64,000 nucleotides of DNA from Firmicutes bacterium ADurb.Bin146 (GCA_002070475.1 MWDI01000063.1:28906-92905), one strand, 5' to 3'; shown: positions 23,264 to 32,982, counted from the first letter of the stretch. Notes: generated by a model not told the origin, from the sequence alone. Numbers and translations are program-made.

Positions 23264-25226
23264 AAAAAAGGGGGTAATAACAACTTTTGTTGCAGTGATA
23301 ACTCCTGTAATCATACTGCTTGTATTAGTGCTATCAGACATTTACCTTGCAAGGAATGCCCTTGCTGCAGCAAAAAATGCGCTAAAAGCATCATGCGGAT
23401 GTGTTTTAAGCCAATTCAGCACATACATGAAAGATGAATATTCGCTATACGGTTATGAAATGAGCGATGCAGAAGCTTTTTATATTATTAATGAGTCGCT
23501 AAAAGAATCCTGCATCGGTAATGGTTTATATAAAATGGCTATTGAAGATATGCAGATAATAAGAACAAAACCTTTATCTGATTATCCTGTTGCTATGGAG
23601 CAAATCAATACTTTGATGGAGGATGAAATATTTAAGCAGATTATTGAGCAAACAAATGAAAGAATCAAGGTTTTTTCTAAAATAAAAGATGCTACAAGAA
23701 TCCTTAATATAAAGATGCAGATAGATGAACTGATAGGAGGCTTAAAAAATGCTCATACTTCACTTAAACAGACGGTTGAGGAAATAAATTCCAGTCAGTA
23801 TTACTATGATTTGATGGAAATAGTACGTGTGGTTGATGCATTATATAATGATATGCTTATATGTTTGAACAGCGATAATCAGAATGAAATTGATTCATCA
23901 TCAATAATTAAAAAGCAAATTATGGATATAATTAAAATAAATATTGATAATATTGTATATGTATTAAAAGAATATAATTATAAAGCAGTAAATCTGCTGC
24001 AGGAGATGATTAATACATATGCTGATATTCACATACTTTCAAAAAGCTTAATGAGGGCAGCTGATGGTATTAAGGATTGTCCTGTTTATTTGTCTGAAGT
24101 TGTGAAACTTTGTACAGATGCTGTTTATGAGATGGAAGATTCTTTTTCATTATCGGTTTTAGAACAACTGAAAAATGTTCTTGATAGAAATGCTGATTGT
24201 CTTGATACAGCTGTAAAATATATGATTGATGCAGTAAATGAATCTCAAGAAGTTTCGCTATATGAGGTTTTCAGTAATGGTTTTAGTGTATACTGTGATG
24301 CAATTTATGATCCTGATTTCCTTGATTCGTTTTTAATTTCAGTAATCGATGATACTTTTAACGATGAAAGGTTTACGCTAAAAAAAATAGCGGAGGAATT
24401 GCTGAATTCCATAATTATAAATGATATGGAAATAGACTCCTTTATAACTTTGCTCTCAGAAAGTTATGATGATACATATTTATTTAATGTTGATACTACA
24501 AAGAATACCTCCAGAAGCATATTTTCATCATTTAACGATTTATCGGATATACTGTCACACCTAAAAGAAGATATTTTCCTTAATGAATACATAATGCTGT
24601 ATATGAATAGTTTTAATGACTCAAAAACAATAACAGGTAAAAACAGATATCTAGATTCAGAAGTTGAATACATAATTTTCGGGAACAGGGATAATGAAAA
24701 GAATATAAAATCATGCAAAGCTTTTATTATGGCAGTACGTTTTGCGTGTAATGCTATTCATGTGTATACTGACCTGCCCAAAAGAAGTAAGGCAGAAGCA
24801 ATTGGAGCTTGTCTCGCTGGAAGCTGGTCATTCGGGGTAGCAACGCCTATAGCAAAAAATCTGGTATTATGCTCATGGGCTTTATCAGAATCAGCATATG
24901 ATACAGATATTTTATTAAAAGGAGGGAATTGTCCAATCATTAAAATGAGCGGGGATTGGCAACTTAAAATAGATATAGGTAAAGGCGTCAGCAAGACTCC
25001 TGAGTGGCTAAAAATTGATTATGAAGATTATTTAAGGATTCTTTTATGTACCAAAAATAACAAGGATAAAGTATTAAGGATTTTGGATTTGATATCTCTT
25101 AATTCTCCAAATAGTATTGATATGTCTGCAGTTAGCTGTGGTATCAAGATATGTGCAAATTTAAAGTATAAGGGCTTTTTGGGAGTAGAAAGGAATTTTT
25201 ATGTGGAAGCAGAAGATTCATACTAA
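23247..25226 (+). CDS. DUF5702-like secreted/membrane protein of a Tad-like cluster
   Basis: The 659-residue protein starts with a basic segment and one hydrophobic helix (KKGVITTFVAVITPVIILLVLVLSD split across residues 7-31), as in TadE/G-like and DUF5702 proteins, then a long, mostly helical domain and a C-terminal part containing GACLAGSWSFGVATPIAK. Proteins of this kind occur beside Tad pilus genes. The function is unknown; the large domain presumably faces outside. The gene overlaps both neighbours (17 and 26 bases), so the three form one translationally coupled unit. Confidence 0.65.
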   Translation: MRFLSRKKGVITTFVAVITPVIILLVLVLSDIYLARNALAAAKNALKASCGCVLSQFSTYMKDEYSLYGYEMSDAEAFYIINESLKESCIGNGLYKMAIEDMQIIRTKPLSDYPVAMEQINTLMEDEIFKQIIEQTNERIKVFSKIKDATRILNIKMQIDELIGGLKNAHTSLKQTVEEINSSQYYYDLMEIVRVVDALYNDMLICLNSDNQNEIDSSSIIKKQIMDIIKINIDNIVYVLKEYNYKAVNLLQEMINTYADIHILSKSLMRAADGIKDCPVYLSEVVKLCTDAVYEMEDSFSLSVLEQLKNVLDRNADCLDTAVKYMIDAVNESQEVSLYEVFSNGFSVYCDAIYDPDFLDSFLISVIDDTFNDERFTLKKIAEELLNSIIINDMEIDSFITLLSESYDDTYLFNVDTTKNTSRSIFSSFNDLSDILSHLKEDIFLNEYIMLYMNSFNDSKTITGKNRYLDSEVEYIIFGNRDNEKNIKSCKAFIMAVRFACNAIHVYTDLPKRSKAEAIGACLAGSWSFGVATPIAKNLVLCSWALSESAYDTDILLKGGNCPIIKMSGDWQLKIDIGKGVSKTPEWLKIDYEDYLRILLCTKNNKDKVLRILDLISLNSPNSIDMSAVSCGIKICANLKYKGFLGVERNFYVEAEDSY

Positions 25227-25971
25227 AGGCAGAATAGCCGCAGAAACCTGTATTTGTTCACTTGTACTTCTATTAGTGCTCATGCTTTGTATACAGATTA
25301 ACAATTATATCAAGACATACTCAAAAGTGTTGTCAGAACTAGACAAAAGACTTTATGATACAGCAGTCATTTATCATGCTACTGAAACATACTTAATTGA
25401 TGTAATTACAAGAATTGATACTGATAATGTTGATAATATAAGATATGTCGCAATTCCATGTGATTATTATTTTACGCTAGGAATATATGCCGACTATAAT
25501 GGAATTCTTGGAAAGAATAAAATATCTGTTAAAACAGTTTCTGCAAAATGGTCTGGAGATGGTATAAGAGCAGCTGATGAGAATATATGGAATCTGAATC
25601 CTTTTGAACGTGGTGAAGCTATACATAAGATGATGGGTGCAAATCTTGACCTTAATTTTCCTACTTTTGATATATATGACCCTTATTCACAAGAAGCAAT
25701 ATCAATAATAAGCATTAATATTAAGGACGAAAGTTATCAGTCAGGATCAGGCTTAAAGAAAAAAATCAAGCAGCAGATTGATTCAGTTAATGAGTTTTCA
25801 TATGGGAAATATGGCTCTATGTCTATTTCTGATAAAGATATATATTCTAAAACCGTTATAGTAGTCATACCTATAGAGAAGCTTAATTCACATCAGTCAA
25901 AACAAATTAATGATATGTTTAGGTATGCTGAAGATATGGGTATTAATCTTGAGATAAAGAAATTTCAGTAG
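25201..25971 (+). CDS. TadE/G-like protein with single N-terminal helix
   Basis: The 256-residue product opens KGRIAAETCICSLVLLLVLML at about residues 9-29, again a pilin-like Ala-Glu junction followed by one membrane helix, then an extracytoplasmic domain of about 220 residues with no motif I recognise. It begins 26 bases inside the preceding gene. Together with that gene and the small TadE-like gene it forms a set of three single-helix proteins, which could assemble into an envelope structure; which Tad ATPase would export them is not visible here. Confidence 0.55.
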   Translation: MWKQKIHTKGRIAAETCICSLVLLLVLMLCIQINNYIKTYSKVLSELDKRLYDTAVIYHATETYLIDVITRIDTDNVDNIRYVAIPCDYYFTLGIYADYNGILGKNKISVKTVSAKWSGDGIRAADENIWNLNPFERGEAIHKMMGANLDLNFPTFDIYDPYSQEAISIISINIKDESYQSGSGLKKKIKQQIDSVNEFSYGKYGSMSISDKDIYSKTVIVVIPIEKLNSHQSKQINDMFRYAEDMGINLEIKKFQ

Positions 25972-25977
25972 TTACAA

Positions 25978-26006
25978 TTGTAAAATACTCTGTAATTATA
26001 TATAAT
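25978..26006 (+). promoter_or_regulatory. Promoter of the patatin phospholipase gene
   Basis: TTGTAA at 25978-25983 and TATAAT at 26001-26006 with a 17-base spacer. The start point would be near 26013, and the ribosome site AGGTAGGT follows almost at once. Confidence 0.65.
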
Positions 26007-26027
26007 CATTCCAGGTAGGTAAAGAAC

Positions 26028-27347
26028 TTGAAATATCAGCTTGTGCTTGCTGGCGGAGGAGCTAGGGGCTCATATCAGATAGGCGTATGGAAAGCTCTAA
26101 GAGAGCTGAATATCGAAATTGACATGGTTATAGGAACATCAGTCGGCTCCATAAACGGAGCGGCTGTTGTTTGTGATGCTTTTGAGCAGGCTGAGCATTT
26201 ATGGAAAACGTTAGATATGCCTACTCTTTTCGATATCACTTACAGCAAAGAAGATGGAGAACCTAATACATCAGAGTATATCGAATCAATTTTAAAAAAC
26301 AAAGGGTTGGATACTTCTACACTGAAATGCTATCTAGAACAGGTTATAGATGAGGATGTACTTAGAAAATCACCAATAGATTATGCTTTAGTGACCTTTT
26401 CTTTAACACAGATGAAACCTGTAATTTTATTTAAGAAGGATATTCCAAATGGGAAGGTTGTAGACTTTATTCTAGCCAGCTCTGCTGTTCCCGGATTTAA
26501 AAAACAGGAAATTGATGGTGAGCATTACATAGATGGTGGAATATATGATAATTTGCCTGTAAATATATTAATTGACCATGGTTATAAAAATATTATTGCT
26601 GTAAGCAATGCTGCAATAGGGGTATATAGGAAAGTCAAAGAATCGGATGCGAAAATCATATACATTGAAAACCAGCAGATACAGGGTGGAATACTGGAAT
26701 TTGATCCGGCAATTGCTAAGAAGAATATAATGCTAGGCTATCTTGATGGCATGAAAGCTTTTGGTAAATATATCGGACAATGTTATTATATTTCAGATAC
26801 AGCTAATCATGATTATGCAAAACCCTTGACAGAAAAAGAGATTGAAATGCTTTATCTTAATGTAAAGAAAAATAAAAGCAATGTTATGGGAACTGTAGTA
26901 CAATTTTCACTGTTAAGGACATTAAGAAACCATACAAACGGCTTGCTAAGTGCAAAAAATGCTTTCTTTGCAGCAATGGAAATCACTGCAGAAATATTTG
27001 GAATAGAAAAAGTAAGACCATATACACCTGAACAGCTGATAACAAAAATTATGGCGGCTTACCGGTCAGTAAAATCTGAGCATGTTCAGATAATGAAAGA
27101 AAAAAAAGGTTTATTAAGAAATATGCTGAAAAAGATATGGGATAAGGATAAAGTCAGAATTAATAAGAAAGCTGCTAAAAAGCTTTTCCTCGGGCAGGTT
27201 CTTATTGACAAAAATAATCCTTCCATTAGCTCAAATACTTCGACAGAGCATCTTATAGCTAATCTTTTCATATATCTTATGTTGTGGAGACGTAAAAAAA
27301 TTAAAAAAAAGACTGGAGATAATAATGGAAGAGATAATAAGGAATAA
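26028..27347 (+). CDS. Patatin-like phospholipase
   Basis: The 439-residue protein carries the patatin signature: the oxyanion loop GGGARGSYQIG (residues 8-18), the nucleophile elbow GTSVGS (Ser in GxSxG, about residue 41), and the catalytic Asp in YIDGGIYDNLP (about residue 166). It is a serine lipid acyl hydrolase. The C-terminal 150 residues are a basic, helical extension outside the patatin domain that I do not recognise. No signal peptide is visible, so it acts in the cytoplasm or on the inner membrane face. The start is TTG 26028 behind AGGTAGGT. It overlaps the HAD gene by 23 bases. Confidence 0.9.
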   Translation: MKYQLVLAGGGARGSYQIGVWKALRELNIEIDMVIGTSVGSINGAAVVCDAFEQAEHLWKTLDMPTLFDITYSKEDGEPNTSEYIESILKNKGLDTSTLKCYLEQVIDEDVLRKSPIDYALVTFSLTQMKPVILFKKDIPNGKVVDFILASSAVPGFKKQEIDGEHYIDGGIYDNLPVNILIDHGYKNIIAVSNAAIGVYRKVKESDAKIIYIENQQIQGGILEFDPAIAKKNIMLGYLDGMKAFGKYIGQCYYISDTANHDYAKPLTEKEIEMLYLNVKKNKSNVMGTVVQFSLLRTLRNHTNGLLSAKNAFFAAMEITAEIFGIEKVRPYTPEQLITKIMAAYRSVKSEHVQIMKEKKGLLRNMLKKIWDKDKVRINKKAAKKLFLGQVLIDKNNPSISSNTSTEHLIANLFIYLMLWRRKKIKKKTGDNNGRDNKE

Positions 27348-28101
27348 AGACGGTTTTATAATAGATATGGATGGAGTGCTATATCACGGTAACAATATTC
27401 TGCAAGGCGCTTTAGAATTTGTAGACTGGCTTAAAGATAATGACAAGAAATACTTGTTTTTAACAAACAGTTCTGAACGTTCTCCAAGAGAACTTTCACA
27501 AAAACTTGGTAGACTTGGCATAAATGTTGAAGAAGAACATTTTTATACTTCTGCGATTGCAACTGCTATTTTTTTAGCATCACAATCACCCAAGTGTTCT
27601 GCATACATAATTGGAGAACCTGGTCTTATAAATGCATTGTATGATGTGGGAATAACTATGAATGATGTGAGTCCAGAATATGTTATAATTGGAGAAACAA
27701 GGTCGTATAGTTTTGAAAAAATTGAAAAGGCAGTACAGCTGGTTCAAAAAGGCGCAAAACTTATAGGTACTAATCCCGATAGGACCGGACCGACCGAAAA
27801 AGGAATAATGCCTGCGACAGGAGCATTAGCAGTACCTATTGAAATTGCTACAAATAAGAAAGCTTATTACATAGGAAAACCTAATCCGTTAATGATGAGA
27901 CATGCCTTGAAAAAGCTGGGAACAGATGTACGGAACACTATAATAATAGGGGATCGAATGGATACAGATATAGTAGCAGGTATAGAAAGCGAGATAGATA
28001 CAATATTGGTGTTAAGCGGAGTTACCAATCAAATAAATATTCATAACTTCTCTTATATGCCAAAATATATTTATTCAAATGTGGGTGAAGTAATAAAATA
28101 G
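27325..28101 (+). CDS. HAD-IIA family phosphatase (NagD-like)
   Basis: The 258-residue protein has the HAD nucleophile motif DMDGVLYHG, motif II in LTNSSERSPRE, the IIA cap, the lysine in YYIGKPNP and motif IV GDRMDTDIVAG. NagD-type enzymes dephosphorylate sugar phosphates, nucleotides or other small phosphates such as 2-phosphoglycolate; the preferred substrate here is not clear. It starts within the 3' end of the patatin gene behind a GGAG site and is probably coupled to it. Confidence 0.9.
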   Translation: MEEIIRNKDGFIIDMDGVLYHGNNILQGALEFVDWLKDNDKKYLFLTNSSERSPRELSQKLGRLGINVEEEHFYTSAIATAIFLASQSPKCSAYIIGEPGLINALYDVGITMNDVSPEYVIIGETRSYSFEKIEKAVQLVQKGAKLIGTNPDRTGPTEKGIMPATGALAVPIEIATNKKAYYIGKPNPLMMRHALKKLGTDVRNTIIIGDRMDTDIVAGIESEIDTILVLSGVTNQINIHNFSYMPKYIYSNVGEVIK

Positions 28102-28119
28102 AATTATTAAAAAAAGAGT

Positions 28120-28148
28120 TTGACAATGCATGGTATATATGATATTGT
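28120..28148 (+). promoter_or_regulatory. Promoter of rho
   Basis: TTGACA at 28120-28125, a 17-base spacer and TATTGT at 28143-28148. This leaves a leader of about 60 bases before the rho start, long enough for regulation of rho itself, though no specific element is recognised. Confidence 0.65.
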
Positions 28149-28216
28149 AAATACTCGATAAATATTAATCTATTATTTATTATTAAATATCAGAAAATAA
28201 ATTAGTGAGGATATTA

Positions 28217-29776
28217 ATGAACGAGGACGAGATTTTAAGGTCGAAATCCATTGCGGATTTGCGGATTATTGCTAAAACGCTAGGCGTTAAAAGCGTAACG
28301 ATTATGAGGAAAGATGACATAATCAATAGGATTTTGGAAATAAGCAAACCAGAAGAGTTAAAAACTGAGAAAGAACAACTCAACGAAGAAGTTGATGTTG
28401 CTGATGCAACAAAAATTCTTGAAACTGTAACACAGGATGCGCCAAAGAAACCAAGATATCTTTTGTCAAAGATGGCAAAAGAATCTGAAACTCCTAAACC
28501 TGTTAAGGAAGAAAAAAAGAATAGACACGTAATTAAAACGCATAATTCAACGGTTATTGCACCTACTGCACAGCAACAGGATACAAATATCCAGCAAACT
28601 GAAGATAAGTTTGCAGAAAATGAGATTCCTGAAGAGTATGCAGACGGTCAGTTTGATGAAGTATGCGGAGTGCTTGAAGTGCTTCCAGACGGTTATGGAT
28701 TCTTGCGTACAGACAATTACTCATACGGACCCAAGGACATCTATGTAGCACCAAACCAGATACGTAAATATGGCGTTAAAACGGGAGACATGATATTCGG
28801 GATAGGAAAACCGAAAAAAGAGAACGAAAAATTCCAAGCTTTGCAACATGTTCTAAAAGTTAATGATGATGATCCATCAAAAGTATTTACCAGAAAACCT
28901 TTTGATACGCTTACTCCTATATTCCCTGAGGAAAGACTTACCTTAGAGAATAATCCTAAAGATTATTCAACTAGGATAATAGACCTTATTGCTCCTATTG
29001 GAAAAGGACAAAGAGGAATGATAGTATCACCTCCAAAAGCAGGAAAGACAGTGCTTTTAAAAAAAATTGCAAATAGCATTACCCTGAATCACCCCAATGT
29101 GGAACTAATAGTGCTTCTTATTGATGAAAGACCTGAAGAAGTAACAGATATGCAAAGATCAGTCAAGGGCGAGATAGTGTATTCAACTTTTGACAAGGTT
29201 CCCGAGAATCACGTTAAAGTATCTGAGATGGTTCTAGAAAGAGCACAAAGGCTTGTTGAACATGGCAAGGATGTGGTAATACTTCTTGACAGTATAACAA
29301 GGCTTGCTAGAGCGCATAACCTTACGATGACTCCCACAGGAAGAACATTGTCAGGAGGCCTTGATCCTGGAGCTCTTCACGCTCCAAAGAAATTTTTCGG
29401 TTCTGCCAGAAATATTGAATTCGGTGGAAGCCTAACGGTTATTGCAACAGCTCTTGTTGAAACAGGCAGCAGAATGGATGATGTTATTTATGAGGAATTT
29501 AAAGGTACTGGAAATATGGAACTTCATCTTGACAGGAAACTTTCAGAAAAGAGGATATTCCCAGCTATTGATATAAATAAATCAGGGACTAGAAGAGAAG
29601 AGCTTCTGCTTAATAAGAAGGAACTTGAAAGCATATGGACTATAAGACGTGCTATGAGCAACATGGGAACTGCAGAAGTAACGGAATGGATGATAGATAA
29701 GCTTGTAAAGACTAAAAACAATGCTGAATTTGTAAGCAGTATCAATATTAAACAGTCTGCAGTAATGGAATATTGA
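28217..29776 (+). CDS. rho: Transcription termination factor Rho
   Basis: Rho is the hexameric RNA-dependent ATPase that ends transcription. The 519-residue protein has the N-terminal SAP-like domain (residues 1-40), a polar low-complexity insert rich in Lys, Glu, Thr and Gln (about 60-135), the RNA-binding cold-shock domain ([15 protein letters not shown]), the Walker A SPPKAGKT, Walker [14 protein letters not shown] and the R loop region. The inserted polar segment is longer than in Escherichia coli Rho, as is common in Clostridia. ATG 28217 is preferred to GTG 28205, whose GTGAGG is the ribosome site. Confidence 0.97.
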   Translation: MNEDEILRSKSIADLRIIAKTLGVKSVTIMRKDDIINRILEISKPEELKTEKEQLNEEVDVADATKILETVTQDAPKKPRYLLSKMAKESETPKPVKEEKKNRHVIKTHNSTVIAPTAQQQDTNIQQTEDKFAENEIPEEYADGQFDEVCGVLEVLPDGYGFLRTDNYSYGPKDIYVAPNQIRKYGVKTGDMIFGIGKPKKENEKFQALQHVLKVNDDDPSKVFTRKPFDTLTPIFPEERLTLENNPKDYSTRIIDLIAPIGKGQRGMIVSPPKAGKTVLLKKIANSITLNHPNVELIVLLIDERPEEVTDMQRSVKGEIVYSTFDKVPENHVKVSEMVLERAQRLVEHGKDVVILLDSITRLARAHNLTMTPTGRTLSGGLDPGALHAPKKFFGSARNIEFGGSLTVIATALVETGSRMDDVIYEEFKGTGNMELHLDRKLSEKRIFPAIDINKSGTRREELLLNKKELESIWTIRRAMSNMGTAEVTEWMIDKLVKTKNNAEFVSSINIKQSAVMEY

Positions 29777-29816
29777 TTTAGAGTATAGTCTGTATAGATT
29801 ATTACAAAAAATATTA

Positions 29817-29845
29817 TTGAAATGACAAAAGTAGTGTGGTATAAT
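29817..29845 (+). promoter_or_regulatory. Promoter of rpmE
   Basis: TTGAAA at 29817-29822 and TATAAT at 29840-29845 with a 17-base spacer; transcription would begin about 29852, about 25 bases before the rpmE start. Confidence 0.75.
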
Positions 29846-29876
29846 CACGCTTGCGTCAATTTAGGAGGTGATTAGG

Positions 29877-30077
29877 ATGAAAAAAGATACACATCCAAAG
29901 TACTATAAGACAACAGCGACCTGTGCATGCGGGAACGTGTTTGAAATAGGTTCAACGAAGAAAGACATCAAAGTAGAAATTTGTTCAAACTGCCATCCAT
30001 ATTTTACAGGAAAACAGAAGCTTGTAGACTCTGGCGGAAGAGTAGACAAATTCAAGAAAAAATACGGTATTTCATAA
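29877..30077 (+). CDS. rpmE: 50S ribosomal protein L31, zinc-binding form
   Basis: The 66-residue protein is L31: [10 protein letters not shown] at the start and [11 protein letters not shown] near the end. The cysteines in TCACGN and EICSNCHP make it the zinc-binding (C+) version. ATG 29877 lies at the right distance from GGAGGTGATT; GTG 29868 within that site is not the start. It is followed by a strong intrinsic terminator, so much of its transcript should be monocistronic. The order rho-rpmE-(DUF1385)-prmC is common in Firmicutes. Confidence 0.97.
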   Translation: MKKDTHPKYYKTTATCACGNVFEIGSTKKDIKVEICSNCHPYFTGKQKLVDSGGRVDKFKKKYGIS

Positions 30078-30089
30078 TTAAAGGAAAGG

Positions 30090-30119
30090 CGGGTTGTCAA
30101 AAAGCAACCCGATTTTTTT
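30090..30119 (+). terminator. Intrinsic terminator after rpmE
   Basis: A seven-base-pair stem, CGGGTTG at 30090-30096 with CAACCCG at 30105-30111, has an eight-base loop and is followed by seven T at 30113-30119. It ends just six bases before the ATG of the DUF1385 gene. Confidence 0.9.
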
Positions 30120-30124
30120 ATAAC

Positions 30125-31039
30125 ATGCGAAAGACATCAATTGGCGGTTCTGCATTATTAGAAGGCATAATGATGATAGGACCGTATAAAAAAGCTATAG
30201 CTGTCAGAAAACCAGATGGTGATATTGAGCTGAATGTTGAAAATCTGCCAAAAAAAAGAAAGATATCAAAAATCCCTGTGGTTAGAGGAGCTTATTCGCT
30301 TATTTATCAGATGGTTTTAAGTATAAAAGCTTTAACATATGCTGCTTCTTTCTATGACTTAGAAGAAGATGATAAGTCTGAGATAGAAGGCAATGTAGCT
30401 TTAAAAAAGCCTGAAGATAAAGAAACTTTAAGTAAGACAGCAATATTCTTTGCTATACTTCTATCAATAGGAATAACAGTTGGATTGTTTATTTTACTTC
30501 CTAATTTTATAATCGGTCTTCTTAAAATTCAGAGTAACATAGTAAATAATCTTTTAGAAGGTATTTTGAGAATAGCGATTTTTATCGGTTATTTAGTTGC
30601 AGTAACCTTAATGAAGGATATTAAAAGAGTGTGGATGTATCATGGAGCAGAACATAAGACTATAAACTGCTACGAGGCAGGGGAGGAGCTTTCAGTTGGA
30701 AATGTCATGAAGTATCCAACAAGCAATCGCAGATGTGGTACAAGTTTCCTTTTTCTTGTTATGGCAGTATCAATTATTGTATTTTCCTTTGTCGGATGGC
30801 ATTCAATGCTCTTAAATATTGTGATTAGGATACTGTTACTTCCTTTAGTTGCAGGTTTTGCGTTTGAACTTATAAAAGTAGCAGGAAGACATGATAATTT
30901 TTTATCTAAGATTATATCTGCTCCTGGTATGCTGTTTCAAAAGCTTACTGCAAAAGAACCAGATGAAAAAATGGTTGAGTGTGCAATAATGGCATTCAAT
31001 GCTGTATTGCCACAAGATGAAGAAGAGGCGAAATGGTAA
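30125..31039 (+). CDS. DUF1385 family membrane protein
   Basis: The 304-residue protein opens SIGGSALLEGIMMIGPYK, the DUF1385 signature, and carries the second family block HGAEHKTINCYEAG near residue 180, together with four or so membrane helices. The biochemical role is not established. It lies between rpmE and prmC, as in many Firmicutes. The frame is open back into rpmE but ATG 30125 gives the family N terminus. There is no ribosome site in front of it: the preceding bases belong to the rpmE terminator. It overlaps prmC by seven bases. Confidence 0.85.
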   Translation: MRKTSIGGSALLEGIMMIGPYKKAIAVRKPDGDIELNVENLPKKRKISKIPVVRGAYSLIYQMVLSIKALTYAASFYDLEEDDKSEIEGNVALKKPEDKETLSKTAIFFAILLSIGITVGLFILLPNFIIGLLKIQSNIVNNLLEGILRIAIFIGYLVAVTLMKDIKRVWMYHGAEHKTINCYEAGEELSVGNVMKYPTSNRRCGTSFLFLVMAVSIIVFSFVGWHSMLLNIVIRILLLPLVAGFAFELIKVAGRHDNFLSKIISAPGMLFQKLTAKEPDEKMVECAIMAFNAVLPQDEEEAKW

Positions 31040-31863
31040 TATCTCAGTTAATCAGTTCGTATTCCGGATTTTTTACGGACAAGAAAGAAATGTACTATTT
31101 GCTTGAAGAAATCTTCAATAAAGATATTTCATATTTCTATGCGCATCAAGACGAACTGGTGGATGAAAGCAAATCTAAACTTTTGCTTGAATATGCAAAA
31201 AGGCGAATAAAAAAAGAACCTATCGAGTATATCTTAAAAAAAGCAAATTTCTACGGAAACGAATTTTATGTGGATTCGAATGTTCTTATACCACGAAATG
31301 ATACTGAAGTTTTGGTAGAAAAAGCTATAACAGCAGGTAAAAGCTTTGAAAACCCTAAAGTGCTTGATTTAGCATGCGGAAGCGGTTGTATAGGTATTTC
31401 AATCGCAAAAACACTTAAGCATTGCAATGTTGTATTAAGCGATATCTGTGATGAATGTATCGAAATAGCAAAAAAGAATATATTAATAAATGATGTAAAA
31501 AGCAATTGTTATACAATAAAAAGCGATCTCTTTTCAAAAATTGAAGGTAAATTTGACGTAATTGTCTCTAACCCTCCATACATACCTATGCATGAGTATA
31601 TATCACTGGACAAACAAGTGTCGGATTATGAACCTAAGCTTGCATTACTTGCAGGTGATGAAGGTACAGAGTTTTATGAATCAATATCATTAACGGCAAA
31701 ATACTATTTGAATAACAAAGGGTACATCTTGTTTGAAACAGGATACAATCAAGCTTTTAAGGTTGCGAAAATACTTAAAAAGCAAGGTTACAGTGAAATT
31801 CAAATTTTTAAAGATATGCAAGGTATAGACAGAATAGTAATAGCAAAACAAAGCATGATGTAG
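31033..31863 (+). CDS. prmC: Peptide chain release factor N5-glutamine methyltransferase
   Basis: PrmC methylates the GGQ glutamine of release factors 1 and 2. The 276-residue protein has a helical N-terminal domain, the EYILKKANFYG and LIPRNDTEVLVE blocks, the SAM loop VLDLACGSGCIGI and the catalytic NPPY (SNPPYIP, about residue 178). It overlaps the DUF1385 gene. The release factor gene prfA, which often follows prmC, is not found here; mazG takes its place. Confidence 0.95.
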   Translation: MVISQLISSYSGFFTDKKEMYYLLEEIFNKDISYFYAHQDELVDESKSKLLLEYAKRRIKKEPIEYILKKANFYGNEFYVDSNVLIPRNDTEVLVEKAITAGKSFENPKVLDLACGSGCIGISIAKTLKHCNVVLSDICDECIEIAKKNILINDVKSNCYTIKSDLFSKIEGKFDVIVSNPPYIPMHEYISLDKQVSDYEPKLALLAGDEGTEFYESISLTAKYYLNNKGYILFETGYNQAFKVAKILKKQGYSEIQIFKDMQGIDRIVIAKQSMM

Positions 31864-31875
31864 AAGGACTTTTAA

Positions 31876-32670
31876 ATGAGCGATAACAGTAGTAAATATA
31901 ATTTCAATGATCTTTTAGATATTATGGAAAAATTAAGAAGTGATAAAGGGTGCCCTTGGGACAAAGAACAGACTCATGAATCCTTAACCAACTGCATGAT
32001 TGAAGAAGCTTATGAAGCATGTGATGCAATTTCTGAAAAAGACAGTGAAAAAATGACTGAAGAACTTGGGGATGTTCTTCTGCAAGTTGTTTTTCATGCG
32101 CAAATAGGCAGTGAGGACGGTACATTTAACATTTACGACATTACAGATGCCATATGCAGAAAACTCATATTCAGACATCCTCACATCTTTGGAGATAAGA
32201 AATTTAGTACATCTGCGCAGGTTCTTGAGAGCTGGGAGAAGTTGAAAATAAAAGAAAAAGGGTATGAGAGCGAATCTGACAGCATGAACAGGATTCCAAA
32301 AAACTTCCCTGCATTAATGAGAGCTTCAAAAATTCAAACCAAAGCGCAAAGAGTAGGATTTGACTGGCCTGATGTCAGTGGTGCATTCGATAAGATATAT
32401 GAAGAAACAGCAGAATTTAAACAGGCGATTGCTCAGAATGATGTTAGCAAACAAAAGGAAGAAGCAGGAGATCTGCTCTTTGCTGTTGTTAATGTGTGTA
32501 GATTTTTGGGTATTGATTCAGAGCAAAGCTTGAATGCATCCTCTGAGAAATTTATAAGAAGATTTACTCATGTGGAAAATTCTTGCATAAATAAAGGATT
32601 AAACATGAAACAGATGACAATAGAAGAATTAGATAAGTACTGGGACGAAGCAAAAAATGAGAATAGATAA
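31876..32670 (+). CDS. mazG: Nucleoside triphosphate pyrophosphohydrolase MazG
   Basis: MazG hydrolyses nucleoside triphosphates to monophosphates, limiting faulty or signal nucleotides. The 264-residue protein has two MazG domains: the first with GCPWDKEQTHESL and EEAYEACDAI plus EELGDVLLQVVFHA, the second with KIYEETAEFKQAI and EEAGDLLFAVVNVCR. The ExxE-12-ExxD type metal-binding pairs are visible in both halves. It starts 12 bases after prmC and overlaps the S4-domain gene by 14 bases, an arrangement seen next to rqcP in other Firmicutes. Confidence 0.95.
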   Translation: MSDNSSKYNFNDLLDIMEKLRSDKGCPWDKEQTHESLTNCMIEEAYEACDAISEKDSEKMTEELGDVLLQVVFHAQIGSEDGTFNIYDITDAICRKLIFRHPHIFGDKKFSTSAQVLESWEKLKIKEKGYESESDSMNRIPKNFPALMRASKIQTKAQRVGFDWPDVSGAFDKIYEETAEFKQAIAQNDVSKQKEEAGDLLFAVVNVCRFLGIDSEQSLNASSEKFIRRFTHVENSCINKGLNMKQMTIEELDKYWDEAKNENR

Positions 32671-32899
32671 ATTTTTAAAAGTTAGCCGCCTTATAAAAAG
32701 AAGGACAGTAGCTAATCAAGCATGTGAAGGTCAGAAGATTTTTGTAAATGACAAAGCTGTCAAACCTTCATATCAGATAAAAGAAAATGATATACTGGAG
32801 ATCAGATTCGCAAACAGTTCAATAAAAGTAAGGATAGCTAACGTAGCAGAGAACGTGAAAAAACAAGATGCTGCATCGTTATATGAGATAATTGACTAG
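32657..32899 (+). CDS. rqcP: S4-domain RNA-binding protein, RqcP/YabO-like
   Basis: The 80-residue protein is a single S4 domain: MRIDKFLKVSRLIKRRTVANQACEG at the start (two parts of the alpha-L RNA-binding motif) and KAVKPSYQIKENDILEI. RqcP (Hsp15 homologue) binds the 50S ribosome with RqcH and supports alanine tailing of stalled nascent chains. The position directly after mazG matches the Bacillus mazG-yabO order. It begins inside mazG with no separate ribosome site. Confidence 0.85.
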   Translation: MRIDKFLKVSRLIKRRTVANQACEGQKIFVNDKAVKPSYQIKENDILEIRFANSSIKVRIANVAENVKKQDAASLYEIID

Positions 32900-32947
32900 A
32901 TTACAGGTTATTTCTGTGAAATTTACATTAAATTTCGAAAATAGTGT

Positions 32948-32976
32948 TTGACAAGTAAAATTTCATATGATAACAT
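32948..32976 (+). promoter_or_regulatory. Promoter of infC-rpmI-rplT
   Basis: TTGACA at 32948-32953, a 17-base spacer and TAACAT at 32971-32976. Transcription from about 32983 gives a leader of roughly 125 bases before infC. Confidence 0.7.
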
Positions 32977-32982
32977 ATCACA

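Noticed and set aside
29981..30124. Longer start for the DUF1385 protein
   Set aside because: The extra residues overlap rpmE and the terminator and do not resemble the family, which begins at the ATG at 30125.
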